Made by a program: the position numbers and the translations under genes. The notes below the pieces were generated by a model that worked only from the letters and a program-made list of their open reading frames with translations, made no database searches and was not told where the DNA came from. 64,000 nucleotides of DNA, taken from NCBI GenBank assembly GCA_036399835.1, contig DASWMI010000080.1, forward strand, positions 1 to 64,000, read 5' to 3'. The first letter of the stretch is position 1; each line of letters begins with the position of its first letter. Positions 17,390 through 26,226 of the stretch are shown here, piece by piece. The stretch comes from DASYML01 sp036399835 (GTDB lineage: Bacteria > Acidobacteriota > Blastocatellia > Pyrinomonadales > Pyrinomonadaceae).

Positions 17390-18526
17390 ATGGATAATCT
17401 GACGCATTCGCTGGTCGGGCTGGCTGCTGCGAAAGCTGGAATCGAGCGTTGGTCGCCCGCTGCCACGACCCTCTGCGTGCTGGCCGCGAACGTGCCGGAT
17501 GCGGATGTCCTGGCGCGTCTTGGCGGGCGCTGGTTCGCACTCCAACATCACAGGGGCATCACGCATTCCATCGTCGGCATGCTCACGCTGGCAATCCTGG
17601 TCCCGCTGCTGTTCTATCTGGGAGACCTCGTATATGCACGTCTTCGCCGCAGGGCTGTGCGCGTGCGACCCGGCGGGCTGCTCTTGGCCTCGCTGATAGT
17701 CACGGCGACTCATCCCCTGATGGACTGGACCAATAACTATGGCCTGCGACCTTTCCTGCCCTGGAGCGCGCGCTGGTATTACGGCGATCTGGTCTTCATC
17801 GTCGATCCCTGGCTCTGGCTCACGCTCGGCGGCGCGGTCTTTCTCTTGGCCGCGAAGACCAGATGGCGGAGAGCATTCTGGGCCACGCTCTCAATCATCC
17901 TGACGGCGTTGATTTTCGTCGCGCCCCTGGACCGCTTTGGCCTCGCGCATGCCAACCTTGTTCGCGGCCTGTGGGTCCTGGGACTGGTCCTCATCCTGCT
18001 CGCTTATTTCGGAAAGCTCCCGCAAAAGTTTGGGAGCAGGCTCGCCCTCATCGCCCTGGCGCTCGTGGTCGTCTACTGGGGCGGGCTGTGGACCATTCAT
18101 CGCCGCGCGCTCCAGCGTGCGCAGAAGACGGCGGACCAGTTGGCCGCGCAGAACCATGAGACGATACAAAAGGTCGCGGCCATGCCGACCCTGGCAGACG
18201 CTTCAAACTGGCTCTGCGTGGCAGAGACTGAGAGGGCCACTTATCGTTTTAATCTCTCGCTGTGGGACGAGGATGAGAGGGAAGCTTTAGGGGCTGCGCA
18301 TCGTTTGGAGAAACCGCAGGGCTGCGAGGCCGAAGCCTTAGAGCTGGCCTCTCAGGATGAGCGCGCAAAAGTATTTCTGGACTTCGCGCGTTTCCCGCTG
18401 GTGCGTGTCGAGGGTAATTGCCTGGACCAGATGCTGGTGGATTTCGCGGACGCTCGTTTTAACGAACCGGGCCGGGGCAGAAACGATACCTTCTCGCTGG
18501 AGATTCCTGTCGAAAGGCAAAAGTAA
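17390..18526 (+). CDS. Membrane-bound metal-dependent hydrolase, YdjM/YbcI (DUF457) family
   Basis: 378 residues. The N-terminus DNLTHSLVGLAAAK, ANVPDADVL and HHRGITHSIVG carry the His/Asp residues typical of this LexA-regulated inner-membrane family, and THPLMDWTNNYG adds another. Several TM helices follow (LTLAILVPLLFYLGDLVY, WLTLGGAVFLLAAK, VLGLVLILLAYFG), then a soluble C-terminal part of about 140 residues. Metal-dependent hydrolase activity is predicted for the family; the substrate is unknown. It ends at a strong hairpin facing the convergent ATP-grasp gene. Confidence 0.85.
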   Translation: MDNLTHSLVGLAAAKAGIERWSPAATTLCVLAANVPDADVLARLGGRWFALQHHRGITHSIVGMLTLAILVPLLFYLGDLVYARLRRRAVRVRPGGLLLASLIVTATHPLMDWTNNYGLRPFLPWSARWYYGDLVFIVDPWLWLTLGGAVFLLAAKTRWRRAFWATLSIILTALIFVAPLDRFGLAHANLVRGLWVLGLVLILLAYFGKLPQKFGSRLALIALALVVVYWGGLWTIHRRALQRAQKTADQLAAQNHETIQKVAAMPTLADASNWLCVAETERATYRFNLSLWDEDEREALGAAHRLEKPQGCEAEALELASQDERAKVFLDFARFPLVRVEGNCLDQMLVDFADARFNEPGRGRNDTFSLEIPVERQK

Positions 18527-18529
18527 AAA

Positions 18530-18600
18530 GGTCACAGGCAAGAGTCCGGTGGAAGCTGGACTTGATAAAAGTGGCTTCCACCGAACTCTTGCCTGTGACC
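18530..18600. terminator. 27-bp hairpin between convergent genes, likely two-way terminator
   Basis: Arms at 18530-18556 and 18574-18600 are complementary at 26 of 27 positions around a 17-base loop. They begin GGTCACAGGCAAGAG. On the plus strand a T-rich stretch follows, and on the minus strand the flank is T-rich too (CTTTTTAC). Confidence 0.7.
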
Positions 18601-18625
18601 TGACTTTTGCTTTTAGCGCTGACCT

Positions 18626-19885
18626 CTAAGCTTCGGGCGTCGGTTTCTTAGAGCGCGGGGTGGTGGCTCTTCTGGTTGCGGTCTTGCGCGTCGCGGTCGT
18701 GCTGTTGGCGCGCTTGCTGCCTGTGGCGGTCTCCGGTTTCTGCTCGTCGGAGGCAGAAGGAGCAACGACGGACTGGATGGCTTCCGCGACGGAAGAGGCC
18801 GCGCCGCTCAAAGCCTCCGTCACCTCTTCAATCACATCAGAGCCAAATTCGCGTACAGGCTTGGTATCGCCGGAGCTGTTGGACTGTTCCGTCGCCGGAG
18901 CATTGACGGTCGCTGCCGCCGCTGCGGCTCGCAAAGGCTCTGCGGTCGTCTGCGGATTGAGCAGCGCGTCCCAGCGATAACGAGACTCCGTGCGCTCTTC
19001 CCCAAGCCTTTTGAAGACGAGGTTGGTGACGGCGTTCGTCACCCAGTTGTGATAGAACTCGCCGACCGAATGAAGGTCAGCGTCGGGGGCGGGGTTCATA
19101 AAGTCTATAGCGTAAGGGATGCCGTCAGCGATGGCAAACTCGACCGTGTTGAGGTCGTAGCCGAGCGCGCGATTGAGCGTCAGCACATCACGCACGACGC
19201 GTTCGGTCAATTCAGGCGAAAGATAGTTGGGGTCGTTGATATACTGCTCGCCTGAGAGATAAGGCTTGCGCGGGTCGTAAGGCATAATCATCACCTCTTC
19301 CTGCCCGACGCAATAGCAGCGCACAAACTGGTCGAAGTTGATGAACTCCTGAAGCGTCATGCAGAGCGTCCCCGTCTGGTCATACTCGTACCACAGCTCT
19401 TCAATCGAATTGACGCGCGAGACGTTTTTCCAGCCGCCGCCGTCAAAGGGTTTGAGTATAGCGGGCAGCCCGACGTAGTCCACTATGCTCTGCCAGTCGA
19501 GCGGGAATTCCAGATTGCGCAGGCTCTCTTCGGTGACGCCCTTGATGTAAGCCTTCTGCGGCAGGAGAACCGTTTTCGGGATGGCGACGCCGAGCTTTGT
19601 GGCGAGCGAATAGTTGAAGAACTTATCGTCAGCCGACCACCAGAAGGGATTGTTGACGATGACTGTTCCTTCCAGGGCGGCATGCTTCATGTAAGCGCGA
19701 TAAAAGGGGACTTCGTGTGAGATGCGGTCAACTATCAGATCGTACTTTTTAGGCTCGTCGTGATGAACGCCGCCGAGCTTGATAAATTCCGCAGTGACAT
19801 CGCCCTGGCCGCGCTCGTTAATGCGATTTATCAGTGCTTCCGGGAATGATTGCTCGCGGCCCGCCAGTATGCCTACTCTCTTCAT
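18626..19885 (-). CDS. ATP-grasp domain ligase with long basic C-terminal tail
   Basis: 419 residues. Residues 1-310 form an ATP-grasp enzyme: MKRVGILAGREQSFPEALINRI, then VNNPFWWSADDKFFNYSLATKLGVAIPKTVLLPQ, LPAILKPFDGGGWKNVSRV (ATP-binding lysine and Gly loop), TLQEFINFDQFVRCYCVG, and GYDLNTVEFAIADGIPYAIDFMNPAPD (metal ligands). Such enzymes join a carboxylate to an amine through an acylphosphate. Residues about 315-419 are Ala/Thr-rich and end in a Lys/Arg-rich run like histone H1 tails, which is unusual for the family. Its own promoter lies upstream. Other amidoligases lie within 5-9 kb. Confidence 0.8.
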   Translation of the reverse strand: MKRVGILAGREQSFPEALINRINERGQGDVTAEFIKLGGVHHDEPKKYDLIVDRISHEVPFYRAYMKHAALEGTVIVNNPFWWSADDKFFNYSLATKLGVAIPKTVLLPQKAYIKGVTEESLRNLEFPLDWQSIVDYVGLPAILKPFDGGGWKNVSRVNSIEELWYEYDQTGTLCMTLQEFINFDQFVRCYCVGQEEVMIMPYDPRKPYLSGEQYINDPNYLSPELTERVVRDVLTLNRALGYDLNTVEFAIADGIPYAIDFMNPAPDADLHSVGEFYHNWVTNAVTNLVFKRLGEERTESRYRWDALLNPQTTAEPLRAAAAAATVNAPATEQSNSSGDTKPVREFGSDVIEEVTEALSGAASSVAEAIQSVVAPSASDEQKPETATGSKRANSTTATRKTATRRATTPRSKKPTPEA

Positions 19886-20186
19886 GATGTGGTCTATCCT
19901 TTCAGATTAAGAGGCTGGTCCAGAGGCCAGCCCGCAGGGGAAACTTTGAGCTGATGGCCCATAGCGGCTCTCTGGTGGCTCTTGAAAACCAAGCAATCTA
20001 CATTTCACCGCACGGCCTTGTCAAATGCTTCGCGGGCATCCCGCCAACCCCCGCCGGGCATCAATAAAATCTGGTCCGAGACCCAGGCCGGAAAGCGAAT
20101 TTTAGATTCTCGTATGTTACAATTATCGCACAGAATGGCCGCTATCCCCGACGACTCGCGCCATTCAAGCCACTGAACCAACTGAA
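19886..20186. other. Divergent gene-free region
   Basis: 301 bases between the ATP-grasp gene (minus) and the LolA-like gene (plus). It holds the ATP-grasp promoter listed below. For the plus-strand gene only a possible -10 (TACAAT at about 20118) without a matching -35 was seen. No small gene. Confidence 0.5.
19995..20024 (-). promoter_or_regulatory. Candidate promoter of the ATP-grasp gene
   Basis: TTGACA (20024-20019), 18 bases and TAGATT (20000-19995) on the minus strand, with a 110-base leader. Confidence 0.5.
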
Positions 20187-21059
20187 ATGACCCGAAGGAG
20201 CACTCCTTTCGTGATTAGACGCTTAACCTCTCTTGCCCTCCTGCTGGCTTTGTGCGGCGGGGCCGGAATTTTTCCAGCCCTCTCTCTTGCCGTCGCACAG
20301 GACAAAGGCCAGGATAATAAAAACAGTAAGCAGAATAAAAATAATCCGACGGCAGAGCAGATTGCCGAGTCCGTCATCTTCATTTATGGCAGCCGCGAGC
20401 AGCTCAAGCAGATTCGCCGCAACGGCATCGAGCGAGGAAAAGTGACGCGTATCGGCGAGGACGGACGCACGGAAGAGACCAGCTACGAGCGCCGTTTTAT
20501 ACGCGGCGAAAGCTCCGATAAAGACAAGATGCGGCTGGACCAGAAAACTTCTGCGGCGGAATATTCGCTCGTCTACGGCGAGGGCCGCACCTGGGGCATC
20601 ATCAACGGCGCTGCCTTCACGCCGCGACAAGAGGCTTCCGAAGACTTTCTCTCGCAGATGTGGCACGGCATAGATGCGTTCCTGCGTTACAAAGAGAACG
20701 GCTCGACAGTCGCTTTCATCAACCGCGACACACAGAAGGGGCTGGACCTCTACGTCATGGACCTGACGGATAAAGAGAAGCGGAAGACTCGTTATTACAT
20801 CAGCGCCAAGACACTGCGTATCCTCTGGCTCGAATACGAGCAGCCGGGTGTCGGCGTGGGCAGCAAGCCTGTCAAGTTTATGAAGAAGTTTGCCGATTAT
20901 CGTTACGCGCAGGGAACGCTCGTGCCCTTCAAGACGACCATGTTCGAGGACGGCAAGCAGACGCAGGAGATGCGTATTCAGACCGTCACGTTCGGCGTCA
21001 AGATGGAGGATTCCTTCTTCCGCAACCCTGAGGCGCAGGCTTCCACACTCCAGCCCTAA
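20187..21059 (+). CDS. Secreted protein, possibly of the outer-membrane lipoprotein-sorting (LolA-like) fold
   Basis: 290 residues from the ATG at 20187. A GTG at 20211 is an alternative start: it has GAAGGAG upstream (10-base gap) and gives a more typical signal peptide (RRLTSLALLLALCGGAGIFPALSLAVAQ). The mature part has a Lys/Asn-rich linker and then ESVIFIYGSREQLKQIRRNGIERGKV and alternating beta-like strands (RKTRYYISAKTLRILWLEYEQPG, QEMRIQTVTFGVKMEDSFF) that resemble LolA-like proteins. The assignment is weak. It lies just ahead of an ECF sigma/anti-sigma pair; RseB, which senses envelope stress, has a LolA-like domain. Confidence 0.6.
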   Translation: MTRRSTPFVIRRLTSLALLLALCGGAGIFPALSLAVAQDKGQDNKNSKQNKNNPTAEQIAESVIFIYGSREQLKQIRRNGIERGKVTRIGEDGRTEETSYERRFIRGESSDKDKMRLDQKTSAAEYSLVYGEGRTWGIINGAAFTPRQEASEDFLSQMWHGIDAFLRYKENGSTVAFINRDTQKGLDLYVMDLTDKEKRKTRYYISAKTLRILWLEYEQPGVGVGSKPVKFMKKFADYRYAQGTLVPFKTTMFEDGKQTQEMRIQTVTFGVKMEDSFFRNPEAQASTLQP

Positions 21060-21086
21060 AGGATTGCCCGGAAAATCTAGAACTCG

Positions 21087-21127
21087 AAAACGCCGCTCCT
21101 GCGAAGTTCCCTGGAAGCGGCGTTTTT
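21087..21127 (+). terminator. Rho-independent terminator
   Basis: AAAACGCCGCT, an 18-base loop and AGCGGCGTTTT followed by T, 30 bases after the stop of the secreted LolA-like protein. It separates that gene from the sigma operon. Confidence 0.8.
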
Positions 21128-21149
21128 CGTCTCCTCAAAGAGAATTTCG

Positions 21150-21177
21150 GGAACTTTTATCGCCGCCTGGCGTGTAT
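21150..21177 (+). promoter_or_regulatory. Possible ECF-type promoter of the second sigma gene
   Basis: A perfect sigma-E -35 (GGAACTT, 21150-21156) is followed after 16 bases by TGTAT (21173-21177), a poor match to TCTRA. A separate TATAAT lies at 21207-21212 without a good -35. Either could drive the sigma gene at 21306. Confidence 0.35.
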
Positions 21178-21305
21178 CGGGTGCGGGCGGCTTCCCCTCT
21201 TCGGTGTATAATGCGTGGCGCGAGAAGCCGCGCGGCGAGGCTGACCGCAGAGCGGTCCGGCCTTTTGGTTGAGCAAGAGAGCATTTCGAGCCTGCACCTG
21301 CCTTG

Positions 21306-21935
21306 ATGGACACCTTGACTTCCATTGACGAGCTTGCTTTCGGTACTGCTGTATCGTCGGCGGTAGTGTCGGACCATGCTCTGCTGGAAGCGACGCGGAC
21401 GGGCGACGAGGCGGCCTTTGCAGAGCTGGTCTCGCGTTACCGCAACCAGATTACGGGCTACATTTATCGCTTGACGAACGATTATGAAGAGGCCGTGGAT
21501 TTGGCACAGGAGACTTTCGTGCGAGTTTATCGCGCGGCCGATCGATACCAGAACAGCTATGCCTTCTCGACCTATATTTATCGCATCGCGACGAACCTCG
21601 CGATCAGCGAGTTGCGCAAGAAGAAGAGGCGGCGGCTGGTCTCATTAACGGGCCTCTTTCAAACCCCGGATTCAGGGCCGCCGCGCGAGTTTAATCCGCC
21701 CGACCTGAATCCTTTGCAGGACGCGACGCTGATTGATGCGGAGCGGCGCGCTGCCGTCTCGCGCAGCATCGCCTCGCTGCCGGAAAAATACAGGGCGCCC
21801 CTGGTCCTGCGCGACGTGGAAGGAAAAAGCTATCTGGAGATTGCGCGCATCCTCCAGACCAGCGAAGGCACTATTAAGTCGCGCATCAGCCGCGCGCGTG
21901 GACTCTTGCGCGATAAGCTAAAGGCATATTTGTAA
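21306..21935 (+). CDS. ECF RNA polymerase sigma factor, RpoE-like
   Basis: 209 residues from ATG 21306 (a TTG precedes it directly). Region 2 (about 38-100: ITGYIYRLTNDYEEAVDLAQETFVRVYRAADRY ... FSTYIYRIATNLAISELRKKKRR) and region 4 (about 152-207: SLPEKYRAPLVLRDVEGKSYLEIARILQTSEGTIKSRISRARGLLRDKL) are complete. The linker carries a Pro-rich stretch. It starts an operon with a zinc-finger anti-sigma factor nine bases downstream and then a secreted PDZ protein, the layout of an envelope-stress response. Confidence 0.93.
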   Translation: MDTLTSIDELAFGTAVSSAVVSDHALLEATRTGDEAAFAELVSRYRNQITGYIYRLTNDYEEAVDLAQETFVRVYRAADRYQNSYAFSTYIYRIATNLAISELRKKKRRRLVSLTGLFQTPDSGPPREFNPPDLNPLQDATLIDAERRAAVSRSIASLPEKYRAPLVLRDVEGKSYLEIARILQTSEGTIKSRISRARGLLRDKLKAYL

Positions 21936-21944
21936 GGGAGCAAG

Positions 21945-22772
21945 ATGAAGTCAAAGCTTTGCCGTAACATACAGAGAGAGATTGAAGAGGCCGGGCCGGG
22001 CCAGCCTTTGAGCCAGCCTGCGCTGGACCATGTGGAAGCCTGTCGGCCCTGCCACCTTTTTCTTCAAGAGCAGCTCTCGCTACAAAATCTGATTGGCTCG
22101 CTGGAAACCGTCAGCGCCCCTGCCAATTTCGAGTTTCGCCTGCGCGCCCGCCTCGCGACGGCGGAATCTACACGCAGACGCAGGCTCTTGAGCCTCCAAT
22201 CCGCTCCCGGCACTCCGGCCATCGCCATCGCGGCCTGCTTCGCGCTGCTCGTCGCCGCCGCAGTATTTTTCAAGCAGATTCAACCGGACCACAGCAGCCT
22301 CGCACCACAGGCTCAGGCGCTTCAGACATCGCCAGCCGTTGAGTCTCGCACGCAGACTGCGGCACGCAACTCCGAGGCACATACTTCCGATAATCCTGAA
22401 CAGGCTTTGCGTCAGGATCAGGATGACGAAGCCGGTCCCTTTGCGGTGCACAGTTCGACCGCGGTGGACCACTCGCGCGGGCGCTCAAACAGACAGGCCA
22501 GGGGAGAGGCTGAGCGCGGTCTGCCATCAACTACGCTGGCCGCCGTCAAGCGTCCAAGCTCCATAGATTTTAGCGGCAGTAGTGCCCCTGCCCTGACGCT
22601 GATGGTGGTCCAGGGGCCTGCGACGAGCGAGCCTCTCAAGGTCTCGCTCGATGACGGGCGCGGGGCGACGCGTACAGTCTCCGTGCAGCCTGTCACTTTC
22701 GGCTCGCACGAGTTGATCGAGCGCAGCAATCTTTCGCGCATCCCCGCTGCCGACACGAAAGGTATCTGGTAA
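21945..22772 (+). CDS. Anti-sigma factor with zf-HC2-type motif and one TM helix
   Basis: 275 residues. The N-terminal H-x3-C-x2-C motif (DHVEACRPCHLF, around residue 30) is the zinc-binding anti-sigma signature. One TM helix (AIAIAACFALLVAAAVFFK, about 88-106) leads to a low-complexity external domain rich in Gln, Ser, Asp and Arg, and a beta-like end (SEPLKVSLDDGRGATRTVSVQPVTFGSHELIERS). It begins nine bases after the ECF sigma stop, so the two are co-transcribed and presumably bind each other. Confidence 0.85.
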   Translation: MKSKLCRNIQREIEEAGPGQPLSQPALDHVEACRPCHLFLQEQLSLQNLIGSLETVSAPANFEFRLRARLATAESTRRRRLLSLQSAPGTPAIAIAACFALLVAAAVFFKQIQPDHSSLAPQAQALQTSPAVESRTQTAARNSEAHTSDNPEQALRQDQDDEAGPFAVHSSTAVDHSRGRSNRQARGEAERGLPSTTLAAVKRPSSIDFSGSSAPALTLMVVQGPATSEPLKVSLDDGRGATRTVSVQPVTFGSHELIERSNLSRIPAADTKGIW

Positions 22773-22840
22773 GAGACTCTCAGTCTGTAGAGGATTTCTC
22801 ACTCAGGCTGTGGTCCAAAAACTGGCGCATCCTAATTGAC

Positions 22841-24517
22841 ATGAGCTTTAAACGAAATCTTTCAGCTATCTTCTGCCTTATCATGGCGACCCTCTCCGCG
22901 CACGCGCAGGGCAGCGGTGCTCCGCCATCGCCTGTTAGTGCGCCTGCCGCTCCCCCTGCTGCTGCTCAGCCCGCCGCTCCGCCTTCCGGCAGGAGTCCCG
23001 CCGCGACGCCGCCGACTGCTCCAGTTATCTCGCAGGTCTCGCGCGGCGCGCCGCAGGTCGTGACGGTCGTTCATCGTTTGAGCGGGATAAAGTTGCTCCG
23101 CCTGCTACGTCGTTCAACCGCGCAAGCCTCCGGCGTGGTCGAGCTTGACGATCAGTTTACTTCCACAAAGGGTCTGCATACGCGTGTCATAGCAGGGCTC
23201 GCGCTCGGCGATGGCCGCAGCATTATCGCCTGGCTGCCGCAGGCCGAAGCCGAAATCGAAGCCTTCGCAGGACCGCCCGCTCCCGCTGGTCCAGCGCCTC
23301 AGTGGCCCACGCTTCCGACGGGTCCGGCCATGAATACGCTTGGACGCGGACCGACCCCGCCCGCTTCCGCCGGCGCTCCAACAGACCAGGCGGACCTCTT
23401 GATTGTGCGGCGCGACGGCGAGCAGATGGCCGCGCATTACGTGGGCCTGGACGGATTGACGGGCCTTTCGCTCTTGCGCGTCAGCGGCAGGGGACTTCCG
23501 CCTCCGCGCGAGGTTAACGAAGAGGCGCTCGCAGTGGGCCAGCGTGTGCGGCTGCTCGCGCCGCGCCCCGCTGGACCAAAAAGACCAGCCGCGCCTGGGA
23601 CGCTCTATCTGCAAGTCGGAGAGGTCGAAGGCAGACTGACAGAGGTCACGCGCGTCTCTTCCGGGCAGGTGGCGGGGTTAAAAGTTCGCGCCGACAGTCT
23701 GCCTTCCGAGATGGTCGGCGGCGTTGCGCTCAACGACGCGGGCGAGACGATAGGCGTCGTCGAGGCGAGCAAGAATAATGTCGCCATCATCATGCCTGCC
23801 TCTCTGGTCCGGCGCGCAGCCGAGCGCATACTGGCTCGCAGGGCGAGCGTTCCGCGTCCCTGGCTCGGTATCAGCGGCGACGACCTGATGAGGTTTTCGC
23901 ATTTGCAACTGGAAGAGATGGGCTGGTCCGATGCTAGGGCCACCGCGCTTCTGAGCAGGCAGGAGGGCATTCTGCTGACGAAGATTGTCCCAGGGACTCC
24001 GGCTGCGCTCGCCAACTTGCGCCCGGGCGATGTCATCATGCGCGTCAACGATATTGACGTGAAGAGAGCAGAGGATTTCAGCTTCATGCTGAATTACACG
24101 GACTTTGCCACTCCTTTGAGATTCACGCTGCTGCGGCCAGAACAGTTTGCGCCCCTCTCCGTGAGCATCCCCTTTAACACGCTGCCCGGTCATGTCAACG
24201 CGCTGGACTTTAACGCGGCAAGCGCGGAAGGCATGATGTTTGAAGACCCTTTGGTGGCACACGGGGCGGAGACGCTGGCGCTCTCACATAACGCCGCCGC
24301 GCGTTTCGGCGCAGAGGGAGGGCGGCTCGTCGTCTTCGTCAATCCTGGAAGCGCCGCCGCACGCTCCGGCCTGCGTCCGGGCGATGTCATAGAATCCGTG
24401 GACGGACGGCTTCTGGACGGCAGCAGTCCAGGCTTCTCTTCAAAGAACGCCGCTACCTTTGCGCTCGTCATCGTGCGTCAACGGCAGAAGATGGAAATCC
24501 GCCTGGAGCTTAAATAG
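22841..24517 (+). CDS. Secreted HtrA-like protein with two PDZ domains and a dead protease domain
   Basis: 558 residues. A signal peptide (LSAIFCLIMATLSAHAQ) and a Pro/Ala-rich linker lead to an HtrA-shaped domain (about 75-335) and two PDZ domains (about 340-440 and 470-558). Where active HtrA proteins have the catalytic His, this has ALGDGRSIIAWL. The Asp site reads TGLSLLRVSG with Gly. The usual GNSGGP serine motif is SEMVGGVALNDAGETIGVV, with Val. All three catalytic residues are therefore missing. It closes the sigma/anti-sigma operon after 68 bases and is more likely a sensor or scaffold for misfolded envelope proteins than a protease. Confidence 0.8.
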   Translation: MSFKRNLSAIFCLIMATLSAHAQGSGAPPSPVSAPAAPPAAAQPAAPPSGRSPAATPPTAPVISQVSRGAPQVVTVVHRLSGIKLLRLLRRSTAQASGVVELDDQFTSTKGLHTRVIAGLALGDGRSIIAWLPQAEAEIEAFAGPPAPAGPAPQWPTLPTGPAMNTLGRGPTPPASAGAPTDQADLLIVRRDGEQMAAHYVGLDGLTGLSLLRVSGRGLPPPREVNEEALAVGQRVRLLAPRPAGPKRPAAPGTLYLQVGEVEGRLTEVTRVSSGQVAGLKVRADSLPSEMVGGVALNDAGETIGVVEASKNNVAIIMPASLVRRAAERILARRASVPRPWLGISGDDLMRFSHLQLEEMGWSDARATALLSRQEGILLTKIVPGTPAALANLRPGDVIMRVNDIDVKRAEDFSFMLNYTDFATPLRFTLLRPEQFAPLSVSIPFNTLPGHVNALDFNAASAEGMMFEDPLVAHGAETLALSHNAAARFGAEGGRLVVFVNPGSAAARSGLRPGDVIESVDGRLLDGSSPGFSSKNAATFALVIVRQRQKMEIRLELK

Positions 24518-24530
24518 CAAATCTCAAAAC

Positions 24531-24637
24531 CAGCCACCTCAGACACAAAGGCACAGAGAGTAAGAAGGAGATGTGTTGAAAGTCTTATCACATCTTGATT
24601 CAGCTACTCTCTGTGTCTCTCGTGCCTGCGGTGGCTG
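24531..24637. repeat. Long inverted repeat with CACAGAG words
   Basis: The arm at 24531-24562 (CAGCCACCTCAG, then CACAAAGGCACAGAGAG) faces its imperfect complement at 24605-24637 across about 40 bases. It lies after the PDZ gene and before the amidoligase genes. The same word family forms the hairpin between nuoH and nuoJ. The 258-base gap 24518-24775 holds nothing else recognisable. Confidence 0.75.
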
Positions 24638-24775
24638 ATGTCTCGGTCTGAAAGACTCTCTTGAAATTTGCTCTAAAGCTTATTTCATGCAGCGCGGCCC
24701 GCCGAATTGTGCTACTCTAAAGTCCAACAGAAGCTCGATTATCATCTTGCCCGGCAAAATTTCTGCGTCTCGACG

Positions 24776-26131
24776 ATGTTGCACGAAGCCGTCTCGCGCT
24801 ATCACGAACTGCTCGGCGAGGGCGACCTTGCGGAATCTTCGCGGGCCATGCTCGATGAAGGACTAGAGCGTTCCAGGCTCATCTTCGGAGGCCGTCGCCT
24901 CTCGCCCTACCTGCGCCCGCATTTTGTCACTGAAACCGACTTTGCGCGTGTGCGCAGGATTTGTGATACGGTCTGGAGCGCGATACAGAAGGTCAAGGAT
25001 GCAGCCGTTCTGGACCAGGCTTTGCTCAAAGAACTGGGCCTGACCGAGATTGAAAAAGAACTGGTCTGCATTGACCCTGGCTATCGCGCCGTCTCGCCGA
25101 CCGCGAGGCTCGATTCTTTTCTGACAGAGGCGGCCTACAGCTTCGTAGAGCTAAACGGCGAGAGTCCCGCAGGCATAGCTTACGCCGATGCCGCTTACGA
25201 TATTTTCTCCGCGTTGCCGGTCATGCGGCGCTTCAGTGAAAACTACAACGTGCGCCCGCTCTACGGTCGCCGCCTGATGCTAGACGTGCTGCTTCGCGCT
25301 TACGAAGAATATTTGGGGCGCAAACCGGAACGCGCGCCATCAATCGCCATCGTTGATCTGAAGGGGATGCCGACTCAGAAAGAGTTCGAGCTGTTCAAAG
25401 AGTTCTTTGAAGCGGAGGGCTGTCCTTCGATGATAGCCTCGCCTGACGAGCTGGAGTGGTCCGGCGGCAGGTTGCGCGCTGGCGCGTTCGAGATTGACAT
25501 CGTTTATAAACGCCTGCTCGTCAACGAGTATCTACCGATTATCAAGGAAAGCCCGGCGCTCCTTGATGCTTACCGCGCGGGCGCAATCTGCATGGTCAAT
25601 AGCTTTCGCTCCAAGCTCATACACAAGAAGGCTCTCTTCGCCGTGCTCACGGACGAGCGGCACTCGCATCTCTTTAGCGATGAAGAGAGCGATGCTATCC
25701 ATGCGCACGTGCCCTGGTCCAGAATGGTGCGCGCGGGCAAGACGACCTACGCGGGGCGGGAGATAGACCTGCTCGAATTCATCGCGGAGCGTCGAGACCG
25801 GCTCGTGCTCAAACCTAACGATGATTACGGCGGGCACGGCATCTATATCGGCTGGAATACGGACGAGATTGGATGGGACGAGGCGATACACGGCGCGCTC
25901 GGCAACGGAGATTATCTGGTCCAGGAGCGCGTGCCGACTGCGCGCGAAGTCTTTCCGGCATTGCAGGACGATGGCTCCGTCCGGTTTGCCGAACAGCTCG
26001 TTGATCTTGACCCGCTGCTCTTTTACGGCAAGGTCGGCTCGGCCTTTACGCGGCTCTCCTTTACGGAGTTGGCAAACGTCTCATCGGGCGGCGGCATGGT
26101 CCCGACTTTTATTATCAGCGAGAAGACATAA
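24776..26131 (+). CDS. Circularly permuted ATP-grasp ligase
   Basis: 451 residues from ATG 24776; an in-frame TTG at 24707 would add 23 residues. VCIDPGYRAVSPTARLDSFL, ELNGESPAGIAYADAAYDIF, and RLVLKPNDDYGGHGIYIGW ... YLVQERVP place it with circularly permuted type 2 ATP-grasp proteins, which form amide bonds from a carboxylate, an amine and ATP. Family members often sit beside class I glutamine amidotransferases and YbdK-type ligases, and here both lie within 4 kb. A PilZ gene follows after 95 bases. Its product is unknown; a peptide or peptide-tagged product is inference. Confidence 0.8.
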   Translation: MLHEAVSRYHELLGEGDLAESSRAMLDEGLERSRLIFGGRRLSPYLRPHFVTETDFARVRRICDTVWSAIQKVKDAAVLDQALLKELGLTEIEKELVCIDPGYRAVSPTARLDSFLTEAAYSFVELNGESPAGIAYADAAYDIFSALPVMRRFSENYNVRPLYGRRLMLDVLLRAYEEYLGRKPERAPSIAIVDLKGMPTQKEFELFKEFFEAEGCPSMIASPDELEWSGGRLRAGAFEIDIVYKRLLVNEYLPIIKESPALLDAYRAGAICMVNSFRSKLIHKKALFAVLTDERHSHLFSDEESDAIHAHVPWSRMVRAGKTTYAGREIDLLEFIAERRDRLVLKPNDDYGGHGIYIGWNTDEIGWDEAIHGALGNGDYLVQERVPTAREVFPALQDDGSVRFAEQLVDLDPLLFYGKVGSAFTRLSFTELANVSSGGGMVPTFIISEKT

Positions 26132-26226
26132 AACGTTTGAGAGCGGAGAGCGCGCACGCGGGGGCCGAGTACGAGGATAAAGGTTGGCTGAAAAGCTTTT
26201 GATTACCATTCGAGGTACACAAAAAA

